Shown: piece by piece, positions 1 through 12,924 of the stretch | How the letters are laid out: each line of letters starts with the position of its first letter | How positions within the stretch are numbered: position 1 is the stretch's first letter | Source: Absidia repens | Taxonomy: Eukaryota > Mucoromycota > Mucoromycetes > Mucorales > Cunninghamellaceae | Length of the DNA stretch: 64,000 bases | Assembly: GCA_002105175.1 (NCBI GenBank) | Contig: MCGE01000059.1 | Coordinates: 1 to 64,000, forward strand | Direction of reading: 5' to 3' | Notes under the pieces: generated by a model | What the model was told of the DNA's origin: nothing | What the model saw: only the letters and a program-made list of their open reading frames with translations | The model's database searches: none | Position numbers and translations under genes: made by a program

Positions 1-1116
1 ACCGACATGCGTTGCCAATTGTTGTCGAAGTTCCGTCATGTTACGTTCGTAGTTATCGCTGATGGAGGTCGAAGAGGAAGATGAGGAAGATGAGGAATTC
101 GAGTGAGTGAGAGGGGTCGTTGCTGTATCGTCTTCCTGAGCCTTGCTGTTGTTGTTGTTGTTGTTGTTGAATGATGACATCATGTAGATTGCTTCGTGTT
201 CTTCCGTCTTTTCAATCCCATCGTCCATATCGTCGGCCAAAAACAAAGTGCCATCGTCGCCGTCTTCCTCATCTATGGACTGTTGTTGGTTGTTGCTGTT
301 GTTATTGTTGCTTTCCACCACATAGGGTCGTTCGGATCGCCACGTGTGACACCTTGACTGGACAATAAAGGAATGCAAAAACAAGTTGTGGGGCATGACG
401 GTGGCGCCAATAATACCAATAGCCACATACAGACATTCGGGATCAGTGAAGATTTGGGCTGATGGCAAAAACCCTTTCATGACATCGCCCATGACCACAG
501 GGGACAATGCAAGTTCAATGATAAAACAGATCCCCACCGCCGATACTAATGCCATGACAAACCATTCAAAATACCGCACCAGTCGCATATCTTGGTCCTC
601 TTTGTAAAACATCAAGATGATAAACACATCGGCCGCCGTGATGGCCACGCCCACCGGTAATGACATGGAAGGGAACAACAGCGTCAGCGCAATCGCACTG
701 CCAATCACCTCGGCAACATCGGTAGCAATGATGGCAATTTCCGCCAGCACATATAAAACAAATTGAGTGGTCGTGGTAAGTATTGTCGTGATGCAGCAGC
801 CAAATCGAGACCCGATACTGTGCCCAGCCGAATCGCCAGGTTTGTAAAAAGATAGCAATGACATTCGACACCAAGATGATAAATAGTAGAGTATAGCCAA
901 ATTGGCTTCCGCCAAGGAAATCCACACTCCAATTACCTGGATCCAGACTTTTTAACAGAAAATAAGAGAGTTTGAGTTTAAAGACGAAGTAAAAAAAGAG
1001 TAGAGTTGAGGGAGATAAACCACTTACTATCCGACGGCAATCATAAACCCCGGGCCAATATATTTTGCCAGTCGTCGCATGTAAGTGCCTGCTCTTACAA
1101 GCTGCTTGATCGGCAT
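1..1116 (-). CDS. NRAMP-family divalent metal (Mn/Fe) transporter, 3'-partial, two apparent frameshifts
   Basis: A proton-coupled Nramp/Smf-type metal importer of a plasma or endosomal membrane (family knowledge). Exon 1 (about 1116-1028) encodes [10 protein letters not shown]...[10 protein letters not shown]; a GTAAGTG intron follows and exon 2 opens with LDPGNW. The Nramp signatures DPGN (TM1) and TVMPHN (TM6) are both visible, as is [20 protein letters not shown]. Reading needs two one-base corrections, near 841-843 (A-run, after IAIFLQ) and 760-762 (T-run, after RPLN); both look like one base lost from a four-base run. After the TM6 region (HSFIVQSR) comes an insertion of about 110 residues rich in Asn, Gln, Asp/Glu and Ser, still open at the window edge, where most family members go quickly into TM7. 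The start is uncertain: a short upstream exon near 1450 is possible. Family call is firm; whether the gene is intact is not. Confidence 0.85.
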
Positions 1117-1892
1117 ATTTTTGTTTTTTGATGGTAATGATGATGATGATGATTATGGGTGTGAAAAAAAGGAGAAAAGAAAAGAAAAAAAAAATCACTT
1201 TTGGAATGCGAATCAAGGAAGGGTATTTTTTTTTCTGCCTTACACACAGCGGGATTTCAAATGACGACAGAGACAGAGAAAGAATGCACACACACACAAG
1301 CACCCATGTGATCTGATTGGCTTGACCAGGGAAATCCCGGCAGCAAATGAATGCGCTACGTTTCGTCCCCGTGTGTCTCACTAAAATAAAATAAAAAAAA
1401 AATACCTGTGCAAGTCCACTCTCGTCCTACTTGTAAGAGCTGCTTGCCATTTTAGGGAAACATTCATTAATGGTATCTGTAAAGTACACAATTGCCCTCC
1501 CCCCAAAAAACCCCGCTTGCCCTTCATGTCTTTCATTTGATTGCATAAAAAATAAATAAAAAAAAACCGGTCCGTTTGCCCGCTCTACCCCCCCCCTATA
1601 ATACAATAGTTTCCCCCCAAATTTCATTTGAAACATAAAAGAAAATCGAAGCAGAAAGACCTCGATTTGTAGAGGTATTTTTTATTAGATTGAGAGAAAA
1701 GGGTGTAAGATATATAAGGGTAAAGTAAAAAAGTAACAAAAGGAAAGATGAAAACAAATGAATAAAAGAAGCAATAAAACTATACTAAGAAAGAAAAGAA
1801 AAGAAAAGAAAAGATAATGAATAGATGTCAATGAAGCAGAAAAACGTGCGAGTAATGGCAAATGGACTATATAAATGGAAGGAGAGGAGGAA
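1117..1892. other. Intergenic, NRAMP upstream region / Nam8-like 3' flank
   Basis: No supported gene. It holds A/T-rich DNA, a pentanucleotide AAAAG tract near 1785-1815, and possibly the promoter and a short first exon of the NRAMP gene. The open frames here are low-complexity shadows. Confidence 0.6.
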
Positions 1893-3676
1893 TCATTGGG
1901 CGTAGATGTGATTCAAAGGCCACGTCAGCGCTGATGTCCTTCCATTGGCTGCAGGAGGAGCAGGAGCAGGAGAAAGGTGATGGTGATGATGGTGGCGTGG
2001 AAGAGCAGCAGTGCTGGAAGAGAGAAGCGCGCGCGTATTGGTAGTGAATCCAAGGCCAAGTTTCAAGTCATGGTGTGCAGTGTTGGTGGTGGTGGCGGCG
2101 GTGATGGGACTAGGTATCGACGATAATGGGGGTAGAATGGAAGTCGCAGTGTATCTATTGCCATATTTTTTTTTTAAAAAAAGAAAATATAGCTTTAGTT
2201 CCATGATCTATTTTCCTTTATTTTAACTTGGGTTTTACCTTGTTGACGTTGTTGCTGTCTGTGCCGCCATTACAGATGGGGGTGGTTGTTGCGTTTTACC
2301 CCAAGAAAGTCGAATACGACAAGATCCGATTTGATACCCATTCATATGGTGGATGGCCAAGGCAGCCGATGCATGAGACACGTATTGGACAAATCCACAG
2401 CCTTTCCCGACAGGGATCTTCACATAGACAATATCGCCAAACGGAGTAAAATAGTGTCGTAAATCGTCTTCTTTAATGGGTGCGGAAAGGCCACCAACAA
2501 AGATCGTGGTATTGCGGTTTGATGCTGTTGATGCTGCTGACGAGGCGAAGGAAGACGCAGAGGAAGAGGAGGTGGGGTAGGCGTTGGAGTAGGGGATAGC
2601 TGCTGTGGTGGTGGTAATGGCATAGAAGCAGCGATTGTTGTCAAAGGCATGGTGTTGGTGGTGGGAAGTAGAAGAGAGGAGGAGGAAGATGATGATGCGG
2701 AAGACGACGACAAAGGCGAGGATGGATTTGATGGATGATGAGTACGTTGTTTTGGTGTGGCTAAAGAGACTCGAATAGGACGGTTGTTGACAAACAGGAA
2801 TCCTTGCATTTCGATCAAAGCTCGTTGTTGATCTAAACGATCGTGGAACCGTATAAACCCGTAACCACGAGATTGACCCGTCGTAGGATCCGTCATAATT
2901 TTGGCCGATTTGCAGCTTGGGTATCTTGTTTGGAAGACGCTCTAGCAAAAAAGAAAGAATGAGTATGTAGTTTTTCATATTGATGCCGACGAAAACGAGT
3001 TGTCTTGACTATACACTTACAAAAAGGATTGTATCAGAACAGTCAGGAGGTATATCACCTACAAATATAGAATATTCTGGAATACGGTCATGTCTGGTTT
3101 CAAACAAGAATTTTGAATAATAATGAGTAATCATCGAATATATAATTCCTTACCAAAAAAAAAAAAAAAAAAAGCGCTAGGGAGGAAACTTACTTTTTAT
3201 CAAAAAGACCACCACCTGAAGCCCAATTCAATTTAAAGGTTTTCGATGATGAATGAGGCATCCGTTTTCCTTGATATAAATTCATGATTTGTTGTGCCAT
3301 CAAATGGGTTCCAAAGTCAATAAAACAATAGCCCAAACTTATCCTAAAAAAGAAAACCAGCTATCAGTTTCAACATCCCGCAGTCAGCCTGGCCACGCCC
3401 AGTTAGCCAGAGCTACTTACCCCGTTGTTTTGTCACGAATCACCTTGACTTGAACTTGATCGCTCCAATGGTACCACAGCTGTTGAATATATTGTTCATC
3501 CATCCAAGTTTCCAGATCCCCCATCCTACAAAACAAAAAGAGCTTGAATGAGTTCCTGATCTAGCTATTTTTCTCTTAATGATACACACATACCATAAGG
3601 TCGATTGCGTAGACGAATATGCTGGTTGTGGTACTGGTGGCAAAGTCACGTCATGGCAAGCCAACGGGATCGCCAT
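1893..3676 (-). CDS. TIA1/Nam8/Ngr1-like RNA-binding protein with three RRMs
   Basis: Exons 3676-3594, 3525-3421, 3343-3194, 3093-3021, 2941-2239 and 2154-1893. RRM1 begins at LWMGDLETWMDEQYI with RNP1 LGYCFIDF. RRM2 has RNP2 YSIFVGDIP and RNP1 GYGFIRF. RRM3 has RNP2 TIFVGGL and RNP1 GCGFVQYV, ending IRLSWGK. This order matches TIA-1/Nam8 proteins, which bind U-rich RNA near 5' splice sites or in 3' UTRs (family knowledge). Between RRM2 and RRM3 the frame changes inside a Ser/Thr/Pro-rich linker. A 143-nt intron (2745-2603, GTACTC...CACAG) restores it and gives 410 residues; a one-base indel in the linker is the alternative. The tail exon is Thr/Ala-rich with a run of six His. Nuclear or shuttling role is inferred. 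Confidence 0.85.
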
Positions 3677-5674
3677 TGAAAAAGTAGATAAAGAAAGAAA
3701 GAAAAAATAAAGAAAAAGAAAAGAAGAAAGAAAAGAATAACAAAAAAGGATTTTATTGTGTTTTTAACGCAAAAGAGAGATTTGAAACACAACTTTTTTT
3801 TGGAGCTGCCTGACCTAAAATTTTTTTTTCTTTTTAAAAAAAAAGGGGAGACACAAAAAATGAACAGGCGGTTTGGTTGCATGAAACATCAGCGTTTTGT
3901 TTGACTTGACCCCACTCCTTTTTTTCATATTTTAACATATTCCTATCTATATTTTTTTTTCTATCATGGACTGGAATGAAATTTACTTTATTAATCACTC
4001 TCTTTTCATTGGAATGGAACTTTGCTTATGCTTGTACCTTAATGAATAATCCGCCCCTGGGTTTTACTTGGGTGGCCGCTGAGGCAGGGTCTTTCTTCTG
4101 CGCCTTTTTAACCTCCGATAAACTTGGGGTTGTGATCAGTTCAGCTAGGATCCCACACATAGCATCGCTGTCAAAACGTGACTTGTCCTCCAAAAATGAA
4201 AAAAAAACTCCCCCTTACAGATGATTGAACGTTGAAATGTGGATTAATGATAGAAATGGAGATCAGTACATACACAATGAAAGAAAATCAATGCGAGTGC
4301 GGCACTTGAAAAGAGCAGCCAATGAGAGAAGTGACTGACTGGTCGATATCTCGGTAGGCAAAGGGTTTTTATTTTTTATATTTCCGGCCGCCAAAACTGA
4401 ATTCATGCCAAACACAGCCATTTATCTTATCTTGATGGGCGAGCCCTTATTTGACCTATACGAAGATGGGGAGGGGGGGGAGTCGCCACGAGCTTCTTTC
4501 GAGGCAAGTCAATAATAGAGGAAGACGTATATATTCTACATGTGTATCATATGAAAAAGGTACTGTATGCCTAAACTAAATGAATAAAGGGATACATGTG
4601 CAGTAATATGTGTCAGTTGCATATGTCATTCGACTTCTTTTTCTACTACAGGTTCGTTACGTTTCGTTTTTCTTCAAAGTATTGGGTTGGAAGTGGCATT
4701 TTTGGCGATATGTGACATGTTTGAATCTGTCACTGTAGCGTTGTTGGATGTCTTGAGTGAATTTGTTAATGAAAACCATATGGGATCGCTTTATTTTCAG
4801 TATTATTGAAATCTCGAAATCTACCCTACCCCTGGAACAAGAAAGTAAATATTGGGAATCATTCCGCCCAATATTTTGGTTTTGGGTTTGGTTTGGCACG
4901 TAAACGTTTTTATTTCAGAATCATACAAACGGTCAGTGTTTCTTAGGCAAAAAACCTAAAGGTGTGTTTGATTTGTGTCTTTTGTTTACCAAGTAAAGAC
5001 CTGTCCAGTCTAACCAGCTGTGGTCTGCACTTAGGTATAACTAACCCTGTCTCCTCGCTCCTTTCCACATTGCATTTGCTTTTGCCGTCGGAAATCCAAT
5101 ACATCATTTGACTTCCTAAGTGATGATAAGGCAATGGAGAAGAAAAAGCGTTTGAATCTGATGACCGCAAGTCAACATCCAGGGTCCATCCATCATATGC
5201 CTTAGAAATAAAGGTAAAAAAAAAAAGGGCGTGACATTCAGGCACGAATCAAAATACAAGCAATAGGCTATATTGACCAATCAGATTGGAGATCAGCATT
5301 GATATAAATATAAAAAAAAAGGAGGGAGTTCTAAATATGATGTTTAATTTTGCGTGTGTAACCTTTCTTACCTCCTCGATTTTGTCACTCCATACCTTGT
5401 GCTTCTTTACCTCTTTCTTATTGTTTAATTATTTTTTTTTTTGTTTACTACCAATACCCACCCATTCCTTTTTTCTTTTCTTCCTCTTTTCTTCTTCATA
5501 TATCCTTTATGTTGATTTGAATCTCCAACAAATACATTTATAATTATACAATCCATTATTACTCTACTTTTTGTTTAAACAATTCCCTTCCTTTCATCTC
5601 ACACCTTCCTTTCCCTTCCTTTTCTCTTTATTCTTTCTTTTTTTTTTTTTTTTGTATTACCATCTTTTCAGCAA
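3677..5674. other. Divergent intergenic region, Nam8-like / Rax2-like
   Basis: About 2 kb between two divergent genes. It holds T-rich promoter DNA next to the Rax2 start (T17 at about 5637-5653) and several short open frames. One at 3976-4224 (+) starts with a signal-peptide-like stretch, and minus-strand frames at 4657-4899 and 4943-5245 have non-repetitive composition. None shows a recognisable domain or a clean splice join, so none is called as a gene. Confidence 0.5.
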
Positions 5675-8600
5675 ATGATTTTATCAAAAACACCAATACC
5701 ACAACAAACGAAGACGATGACGACAACGAGCACTTCACTGTTTTTGATCATTACATTCCTTTTACTATCATGCTTTACAACAACATCTATAGGCGAGACG
5801 ATCCCGGACTCAGTGACATCCATGATCGATCTCTCGTCCTTGGAACAAATGGGATTGGCGGGGTGGTATAGTGGTTTTTCGGTGATCACTGACACACAGC
5901 AACTGACGCAGATTCCGCTCGACACATCGTCCGCACTTTTGTACAAAAACCAAACCAAAACCTTCCAAATGTTAGCAAACACCTCTGTCAACGGTACGAT
6001 TTATACGAGTTGTCGACGTGGGAATGATCTCTATGTGGGTGGTCACTTTCATCAGTTGAATCAACAAACCGTATCCAATATTGCGAAAATTAGCCTTATC
6101 ATGGACAACAATGATGTCAAGGAAACGCAAGTGACACCTTTAGGTCAAGGCGTGGATGGACCAGTGTATACATTGTATTGTGACGTGGATCAAATTTATA
6201 TTGGTGGTGATTTCCTTGCTCCTACAATTACTTCTCCTCAGTATGGTGATTCTCTGGCCAAGTATGGGGACATATGGCTAGTTGGGTCATTGCCAATGGC
6301 ACTTGGTCAGCATTTCCTTGGAAAGGTGTCAATGGTCCTGTCTATGCTATTGACAAGTACAAAAATATGGTCTATTTTGCTGGGCAATTCGACTCTACTG
6401 CTGATGGTCAAACCAATCATGCCCCTGCTAGTCAACCTATTGATCTCAGCCCGCAAACAACGGTAAGTTACTGGAAAGGAGAACATTGAAATTTCTCTCC
6501 CTATCTCACTCACTCACTCACACTCACACTCAAAATTAACTGAACTCAACTCCCTCTTTTGTTTAATAGACATTGGAAACTTCAGGATCGGATTCTAATT
6601 ATAATGATGCCGAAGGCTTAGTATGCTCTCCAGGTGATGAACACCCTTGGTTACTTGAAGACAACACTCCTGGTTATTGGCAAGCTTCCTTCGTTTATTC
6701 TGTCTCTCCCTCTTTGTTTAGACTCAACAATACTCACTATGAAGGCCGTGGAACAAATGAATTCGGGTATGTCTATTTATTCAAAAAGTAAACTCTATCT
6801 TTAACCACTTTTACATTTATAAATAGCATCTTGTCTCTTACCAATAACCATTATTTCAATTTGACCTACGTGGACCCTATTACTGGTGATCGACTCTTTT
6901 GTACAAACAATTGCTCCATGTCGGATGATCCTTCTATCCACTTCCAAGAATTCCTTGTCATTAATCCCTCCATTACATCTGGTATCCGTATTGAAATCTC
7001 TTCTTGGTATGGTTTAGGTGGTGGTTTATCAAGTGTAGAAATCTATCAATCTGGTAAGCATATCAATCAAATAATCAAAATATCATTCATTACTGATCAC
7101 CCATTTATTTTGGTCGTGTAGAAATATTTGTGCATGCCGATAAAGCAGGCAATTTCCCCGACTGTTCATCCTCGGAAAAACAACTTGCCTTCTCAGCAGC
7201 GACCACAAAAGGCACATGGACGAAAGCGAAAGTGGGATATACGCAATACATGATCTCGAGCATCAACGCCAATCAACTGAAAACCAGCACCAATCAAGTC
7301 ACTTTTACGCCTTTTATTATTGAACCCGGCAATTACACCATTCTTTTGTACACACCTGGATGCACTGACAACAAGGATGCGCCTTGTCAACAACGTACCA
7401 AAGTCGATGCACAGATCTACTTTGCAGATGGCGCCAACCCACTTACTGTCACCGTTGATCAAAATTCACCCAAAGACCGACAAGACAAGATCTATACCGG
7501 CTTCATCTCCGCCACGACCGATAACTTCAAACCCTATGTTGTACTCACCGTCTCGAAATCAGCGACCGCCCCTAAGTCTGGTAAGGTTGTTATGGTGGCC
7601 AACGCAGTCCAATGGATCAAATCGGCATCTCTTCCCGGTCTGTCAAGTGTTCTGGTGTACAATCCCAATCAAGCAGCGGTAGCAGCATCTCCCTCCAACA
7701 GTAAAAACACGACTGCGCCGTTATCTTGGTCAGCCCTTTCCGCTACCCCATCATTACCTTGGAATTCGCGTATCAATGCTATGGATGTGGTCAACAATGA
7801 TTTATATTTCGCAGGGAACTTCACTAATACCAATCCTGCTAACCTGACGTACTACAATGTGGTGAAATTGGATGGCAAATCAAGTCAACTGGCACCTCTT
7901 GCTAGTGGTGGATTGAATGGCATTGTGTCTTCTCTGACACACCTTGGATCAGGTAAGCAATATATATATATATATATACATATATTATCTGTATATCATT
8001 AGCCTTATTCCTCCTCCTCCTCCTGTCTTACACATGTTCTCCCCTCCTTAAGATTTATATTTAGGTGGATCATTTGACGGCCTCCCTATTGTGACAGCAG
8101 CAGCAACAGCACCGATTTCCAAAAACGTCGTTAAATACAATACACAGCAACAAAAATGGATCAATCTTAGCGGCGGGGTAAATGGCCCAGTGACATCTGT
8201 ACTTTTGGCCGACAATCAAACGAGCCTTCTTATTTCGGGCAATTACACCGGTCTTTACAACAATAACAACAACACAGCCAGTACTTCGATGAACATTACC
8301 TCGGGAAATACATGGTGGAACCCCACATCTAATGCATGGGCGGATATTATGGAAAAGCCCTACCTTTCAGGTCTTGTGTATGCTAGCGGTGGAAGCGCGT
8401 TTGATCAACAATATTATCTTGGAAGTATCAAGAGCGCTCAACGGTATGCGACCCTCCATGGATTTGCTTACATGAATGATGACAATATTAACAACACCAG
8501 CACTGGACAACGTCGACGTCCCATTGATCCATTACCTTTGCTTCAATCCTCTTCCTCCTCCAATGTGCCATCCGAAATCACTGCAGGCGCCTTTTGGAAT

Positions 8601-9984
8601 GATCCTCAACATGGGAATGCAAGCACGGTGATTCTTGGTGGTACCTTTTCTTTGAATTCAAGTATTCGTAATGTGGCGCTTTATCAACAAGGTGAATGGC
8701 AAGGTATTGGCGCCGAGAACTGGCAAGGGTCCATCAATACCATGATGGTAGTGGGAAATCGTCTTTTCATTGGTGGGACCTTCAATACCACTCCTACCGC
8801 TACCACCGATACTGTTGCCGCTCCTGCTGCTGCACCATTGATGGATTCTGTACCTGGCTCCAACTCATTTGCGATCTATGATTTGGTCAATCGTACTTTT
8901 GTGCATGTCCCTGATCTCCATAGTAAGTAGTTTTCTGGAAAATAGAAACGATGGTTGTGTGGATATAGTTATTATTATGAATTTTTTTCTAACACATTGT
9001 TTTTTTTTATATGATGATTGTAGCGAGCGACGGTTCACCTACGTTGGTCAACATGATTAAATACAGTGACGCCGATGGAATGGTCGTCGTGGGTGGGAAT
9101 TTCAGTACTGGCGGCTCGCTCAGCTGTTACGGTGTATGTGCTTTGGACATGACTGAATACCAATGGAATAATCTTGGAGACGGGATTTTGGGCAATGTCA
9201 CTGACTTTGTCTTTATCGATGTAAGTCAACGATAGCGGTAGAGTGCAGCGGCAGGTATATTTGGTGCGTCAGTGATTTACACTTTTTTTTTTAATGGAAA
9301 TGGTAGAACAAATTGATGGTTGCCGGAAATTTGACGATGACGGATGGTACGCCTGTCCCTGTTGCTGCCTATGATTATGGTGGGAATTATTGGGAACCCA
9401 TTTCCTCCGACTCAACTGAAAACGGTCTTCCTGGTCCATGTCACACCGTGTCTTACGATAATAATACAAGAACGACCTTCTTCGCGGGACAGTAAGTCAA
9501 AGTACTCGAATAAAACATGATTGGTACTCATAATAAACTCTCTTTATTTTAGAACCACCAATACCTCTAATGCGTATATCCGCATGTGGAATGGACAGAA
9601 ATTCTCCTCTCCAGGTAAAATATATATATATATACTAATATGGGGCAAATGGATTGTAATATCGTTACTCAACACACACACCTTTTTTTTATGTATTAGA
9701 TCAAGAACTGGGTCCTGGTAGTATGATTCAACAATTATCCGTCCTTCCCACTATCACCAATACAACATCCAACCTTTCGGGCAACAACAAGGCTGTGCTA
9801 CTCGCTACTGGATTTTTGAATCTAGGCTCCTCTCAAGGCAATGTCAGTGCGGCGTTATACAATGGTACTGCATGGATCCCATATCTTGCTTCCTCAGCTG
9901 CCGATGGCACACCTGGGCTGCTTAGTCGTGTCTTTTTCAAATCATATAGTATGAGTGTCCACAATCGACGTAAGTACCTCCCTT

Positions 9985-10034
<50 letters not shown>

Positions 10035-12924
10035 GTTCAACCAATTCACCCTCCTATCTTACTTTCATTTAGGCTACATGGCAGTGCCTCTTGTCATTCT
10101 CGTCTCCATTGCTTCCGCTTTAGGTGTTGTGTTTGTTCTTGTACTGGGTTCGCTTTTGGTGATGTTTGTCAAACGACGTCAAGAAGCCAAAGTCGATTGT
10201 GCTCAACCTTGGACTTATTCTGGAAAACCACCCATGGCCCCGGATGCTCTATTGACGATGTTAACGTCGGGGACCCTGGCAACTGCCGGTTTGTATGCAC
10301 TCAGTGACGACAAGAATAGTGGTATGATCAATGAAAAAGGAATGATGGATCACCATCAAGGCCATGATGATGATACAGGATCTACCTTTGGCTCTGGTGG
10401 TGGCGGTGGTATTGGTGAACGAGGTATGAACGGTGTCGGTACTACTGCCGCGTTAGCTGGGGCCGGTGGTGCTATTATGATGATGCATAACAACAGCAAC
10501 AGCAACAATGAAAAACCGCTATCACCTCCTCCTGCCGCTTATCTGTCCAATCCTTCAAGTGCCTTTGGGGGCCCTCACGACATGCGTTCTTCTGATACCA
10601 TACCAGCAGCAACAGCCACGACAACCGCCACTAGGGAAATGACATCCACTGCACCAGGAATGGCTCATCGCTCGTCTTCATATAACCCATTCCGTATGTC
10701 TTCAACCATTGGATTGGCTATGTCGGAACCACCTCTTGCACAACAACAGCAACAAGACAACAATACCGAGAGTACTCTTTACAACAACGTCAGCCATAGT
10801 AACAGCAGCGGTGACCGTGGAACGATTGTACAAGGCGACGTGCGTTGGACGACGACGGATGTGGGCAAGGATACCTCTGCTATAGCATACACTCAACATC
10901 CTGATCCTCGACAATCAGATGCAACTATTCTTGGAAACAACAAGAGCAGCAGCAGCGATGGTGGTGATATGGCAACAGTCGGAGCGGCACCTGCACACAT
11001 GACCATGATGGCGATGCCGATGATGAGTTTGGCTCAAGTGGAACGTATGGCACACGACTCGATTCAATGGCCCAACAGCCAACCAGTAGCTTACGACAAT
11101 ACTGCAACTGGTGCCGCACAGCAAGGCCAACCGGTGATGTGGACTCAAAACGTACCTGATCGTGGCGATGCTATTGTCACTTCATCAGCTGAAATGAATC
11201 AGGTCACTACTTTCCCGGAAACAGCAGCTATAGCAACAGCAGGAACAGCAGCAATAGCGGCAACAGCCATGAAGGATCCAAGGTTTTCGACGTTATCCTC
11301 AACTTCAACCGACTCCTCATTTACTGAAGTGCATCAGCAACAACAAGCCCGAGGAATGCCGGCCCGTGCATCACCTTTCTCGACTTATACATCAGCATTA
11401 GATTATCAATCCCTTCCTCCTCCTTCCATCACCATGAACAACAATGCACCAGCGGCAAGCTCCTCCTCACCCGATGCTAGTGGCAACAACAATGAAGAAA
11501 ACAGGGTACGATGGACACATTTCAATGTGGATGATGCTCAAGATACCTTACAAATCAATAATCCAGTAACACAATCCACGTATTCGGAATACTCGTTGGG
11601 TGATTACATATCAACATCCTCTACCCATGATGTGTCCAAGATGCCTTCAGCTGGTGGTAACGAACTCCTTGGTGGTGGGCTTTCTGAAGGCTTCTCCTCT
11701 GATCCTGATTTTGCTCGATGGACAACAGTAACACCTGATATTCAACAAGGAAAAGTGGAACCGGCGGTGGCAGCAACGACAGCAACGACAGCAACAGCAG
11801 CAACAGCAGCAACAGCAGCAACAGCAACAGCAGGAGCAGGAGCAGTCCTCATCAGAAGTCAAGCGATGGTCAAGAATGATAGTGCTAGTAGCGACAAACC
11901 AAGCATGGAGCGAAATACTTATACATCTGGTCTCCGATTCTCGTCAGTGATTCTTCCTGATGACATTCAGCATCCAATTCTCTCTTCACCTACAACGTCT
12001 AGAAAATCATCGGTTTCATCCATGGCTTCTTATCACGCACTGGAGGAATCTCAACCACAACAACAAGAAACTTCAAGGACCATGGAAAGTGATAAACCAA
12101 CGGGAAATGCTACATACGATTATTATCAGCAACGGCCACCAGCAGCAGCAGCAACAACAGCAGCAGCAGCAGTTTCGGTAGATCCGATTGATACCTCCAC
12201 CAGCTCCTTCCGATGGTCTGATATCGTAGCAGCATCTTCTCCAGATAAACCATCGGCCTCCTTAGATGCTCATCCTTTAGGTCTGGGCGCACTTACAACC
12301 ACAACAACACATCCATCATCATCGTCATTATCATCGCCAACAATCACAACACATTCATCCACACAAGCGGCAACAGCATCATCACCACCTTCATCCGACT
12401 TTTTATCTACATCACCACCTACAGCGACAGCCATGGAACCAACGGCATCTTCAGCAAGCAGCAACGGTGGCGGCGGCAATGGCGGTCACTCGGCATTAGA
12501 CGGTCGTGCAGCATCGAAAAAGATGATTCAGGACTACTTCTCGTCACGCGGTGAAACAGCAGTAGCGGCAGCGGCAGCAGGGACCAAGGAAAGCGGCAGC
12601 AGCAAACGACAAAAATACAAGAGCGATTTCAAACGGGCGATGCAAGCAGCTTTAGAAAACAATAACCAAGGCCAAGAGGTGGGCTGTAGTCAAGAACATC
12701 CGTACCTGTATGTGGCGAAATTCGATTTTAATGCGCGGGAACATGGTGAATTGGGCTTTGAAAAGGGTGATCCAATCATTGTGATCGATGCCGAAGATGA
12801 TATCTGGTGGATGGGTTACAAGGATTGCAAAGATACAGACAACGATGATGATGATCACTTGGATCCTCAGCAAGGTGTGTTCCCCAGTAATTATGTCGAA
12901 CGTGCCACGGTGTTACCTTATTAG
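5675..12924 (+). CDS. Rax2-like cortical polarity marker with cytoplasmic tail and C-terminal SH3
   Basis: Type I membrane protein of the Rax2 family, which marks growth or bud sites in yeasts and hyphae (family knowledge). Exons 5675-6462, 6570-6766, 6827-7053, 7122-7952, 8053-8922, 9024-9220, 9307-9491, 9553-9614, 9700-9969 and 10073-12924. Signal peptide at residues about 16-40; ectodomain of about 1,170 residues with repeated propeller-blade motifs (YVGGHF, YIGGDF, LYFAGNF, LYLGGSF, VVVGGNF) and many N-glycosylation sites; one TM at about 1213-1240; then about 920 residues of Thr/Ala/Ser/Gln-rich tail; SH3 in the last 75 residues (AKFDFNARE, IWWMGY, GVFPSNYV). The coding sum is one base short of a multiple of three. 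The frame changes at a G-run near 6266-6269 (SLAKYG to MASWVIANG), so one G seems missing. Corrected length is about 2,159 residues. Confidence 0.88.
9987..10032. repeat. A46 homopolymer in a Rax2-like intron
   Basis: An uninterrupted run of 46 A directly follows the donor region of the intron at 9970-10072. Run length in the read-out may be unreliable. Confidence 0.9.

Noticed and set aside
566..1381. Single long minus-strand frame of 271 codons
   Set aside because: It mixes an NRAMP exon, an intron and out-of-frame sequence; the true gene changes frame at the stated points.
3976..4224. 82-residue frame with signal-peptide-like start
   Set aside because: No promoter or poly(A) context, no cysteine pattern and no family; chance hydrophobic start in AT-rich DNA is as likely.
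11621..11862. Leu-rich and Cys-rich minus-strand frames
   Set aside because: Antisense reading of the CAG/ACA repeat that encodes the Ala/Thr tract of the Rax2-like tail.
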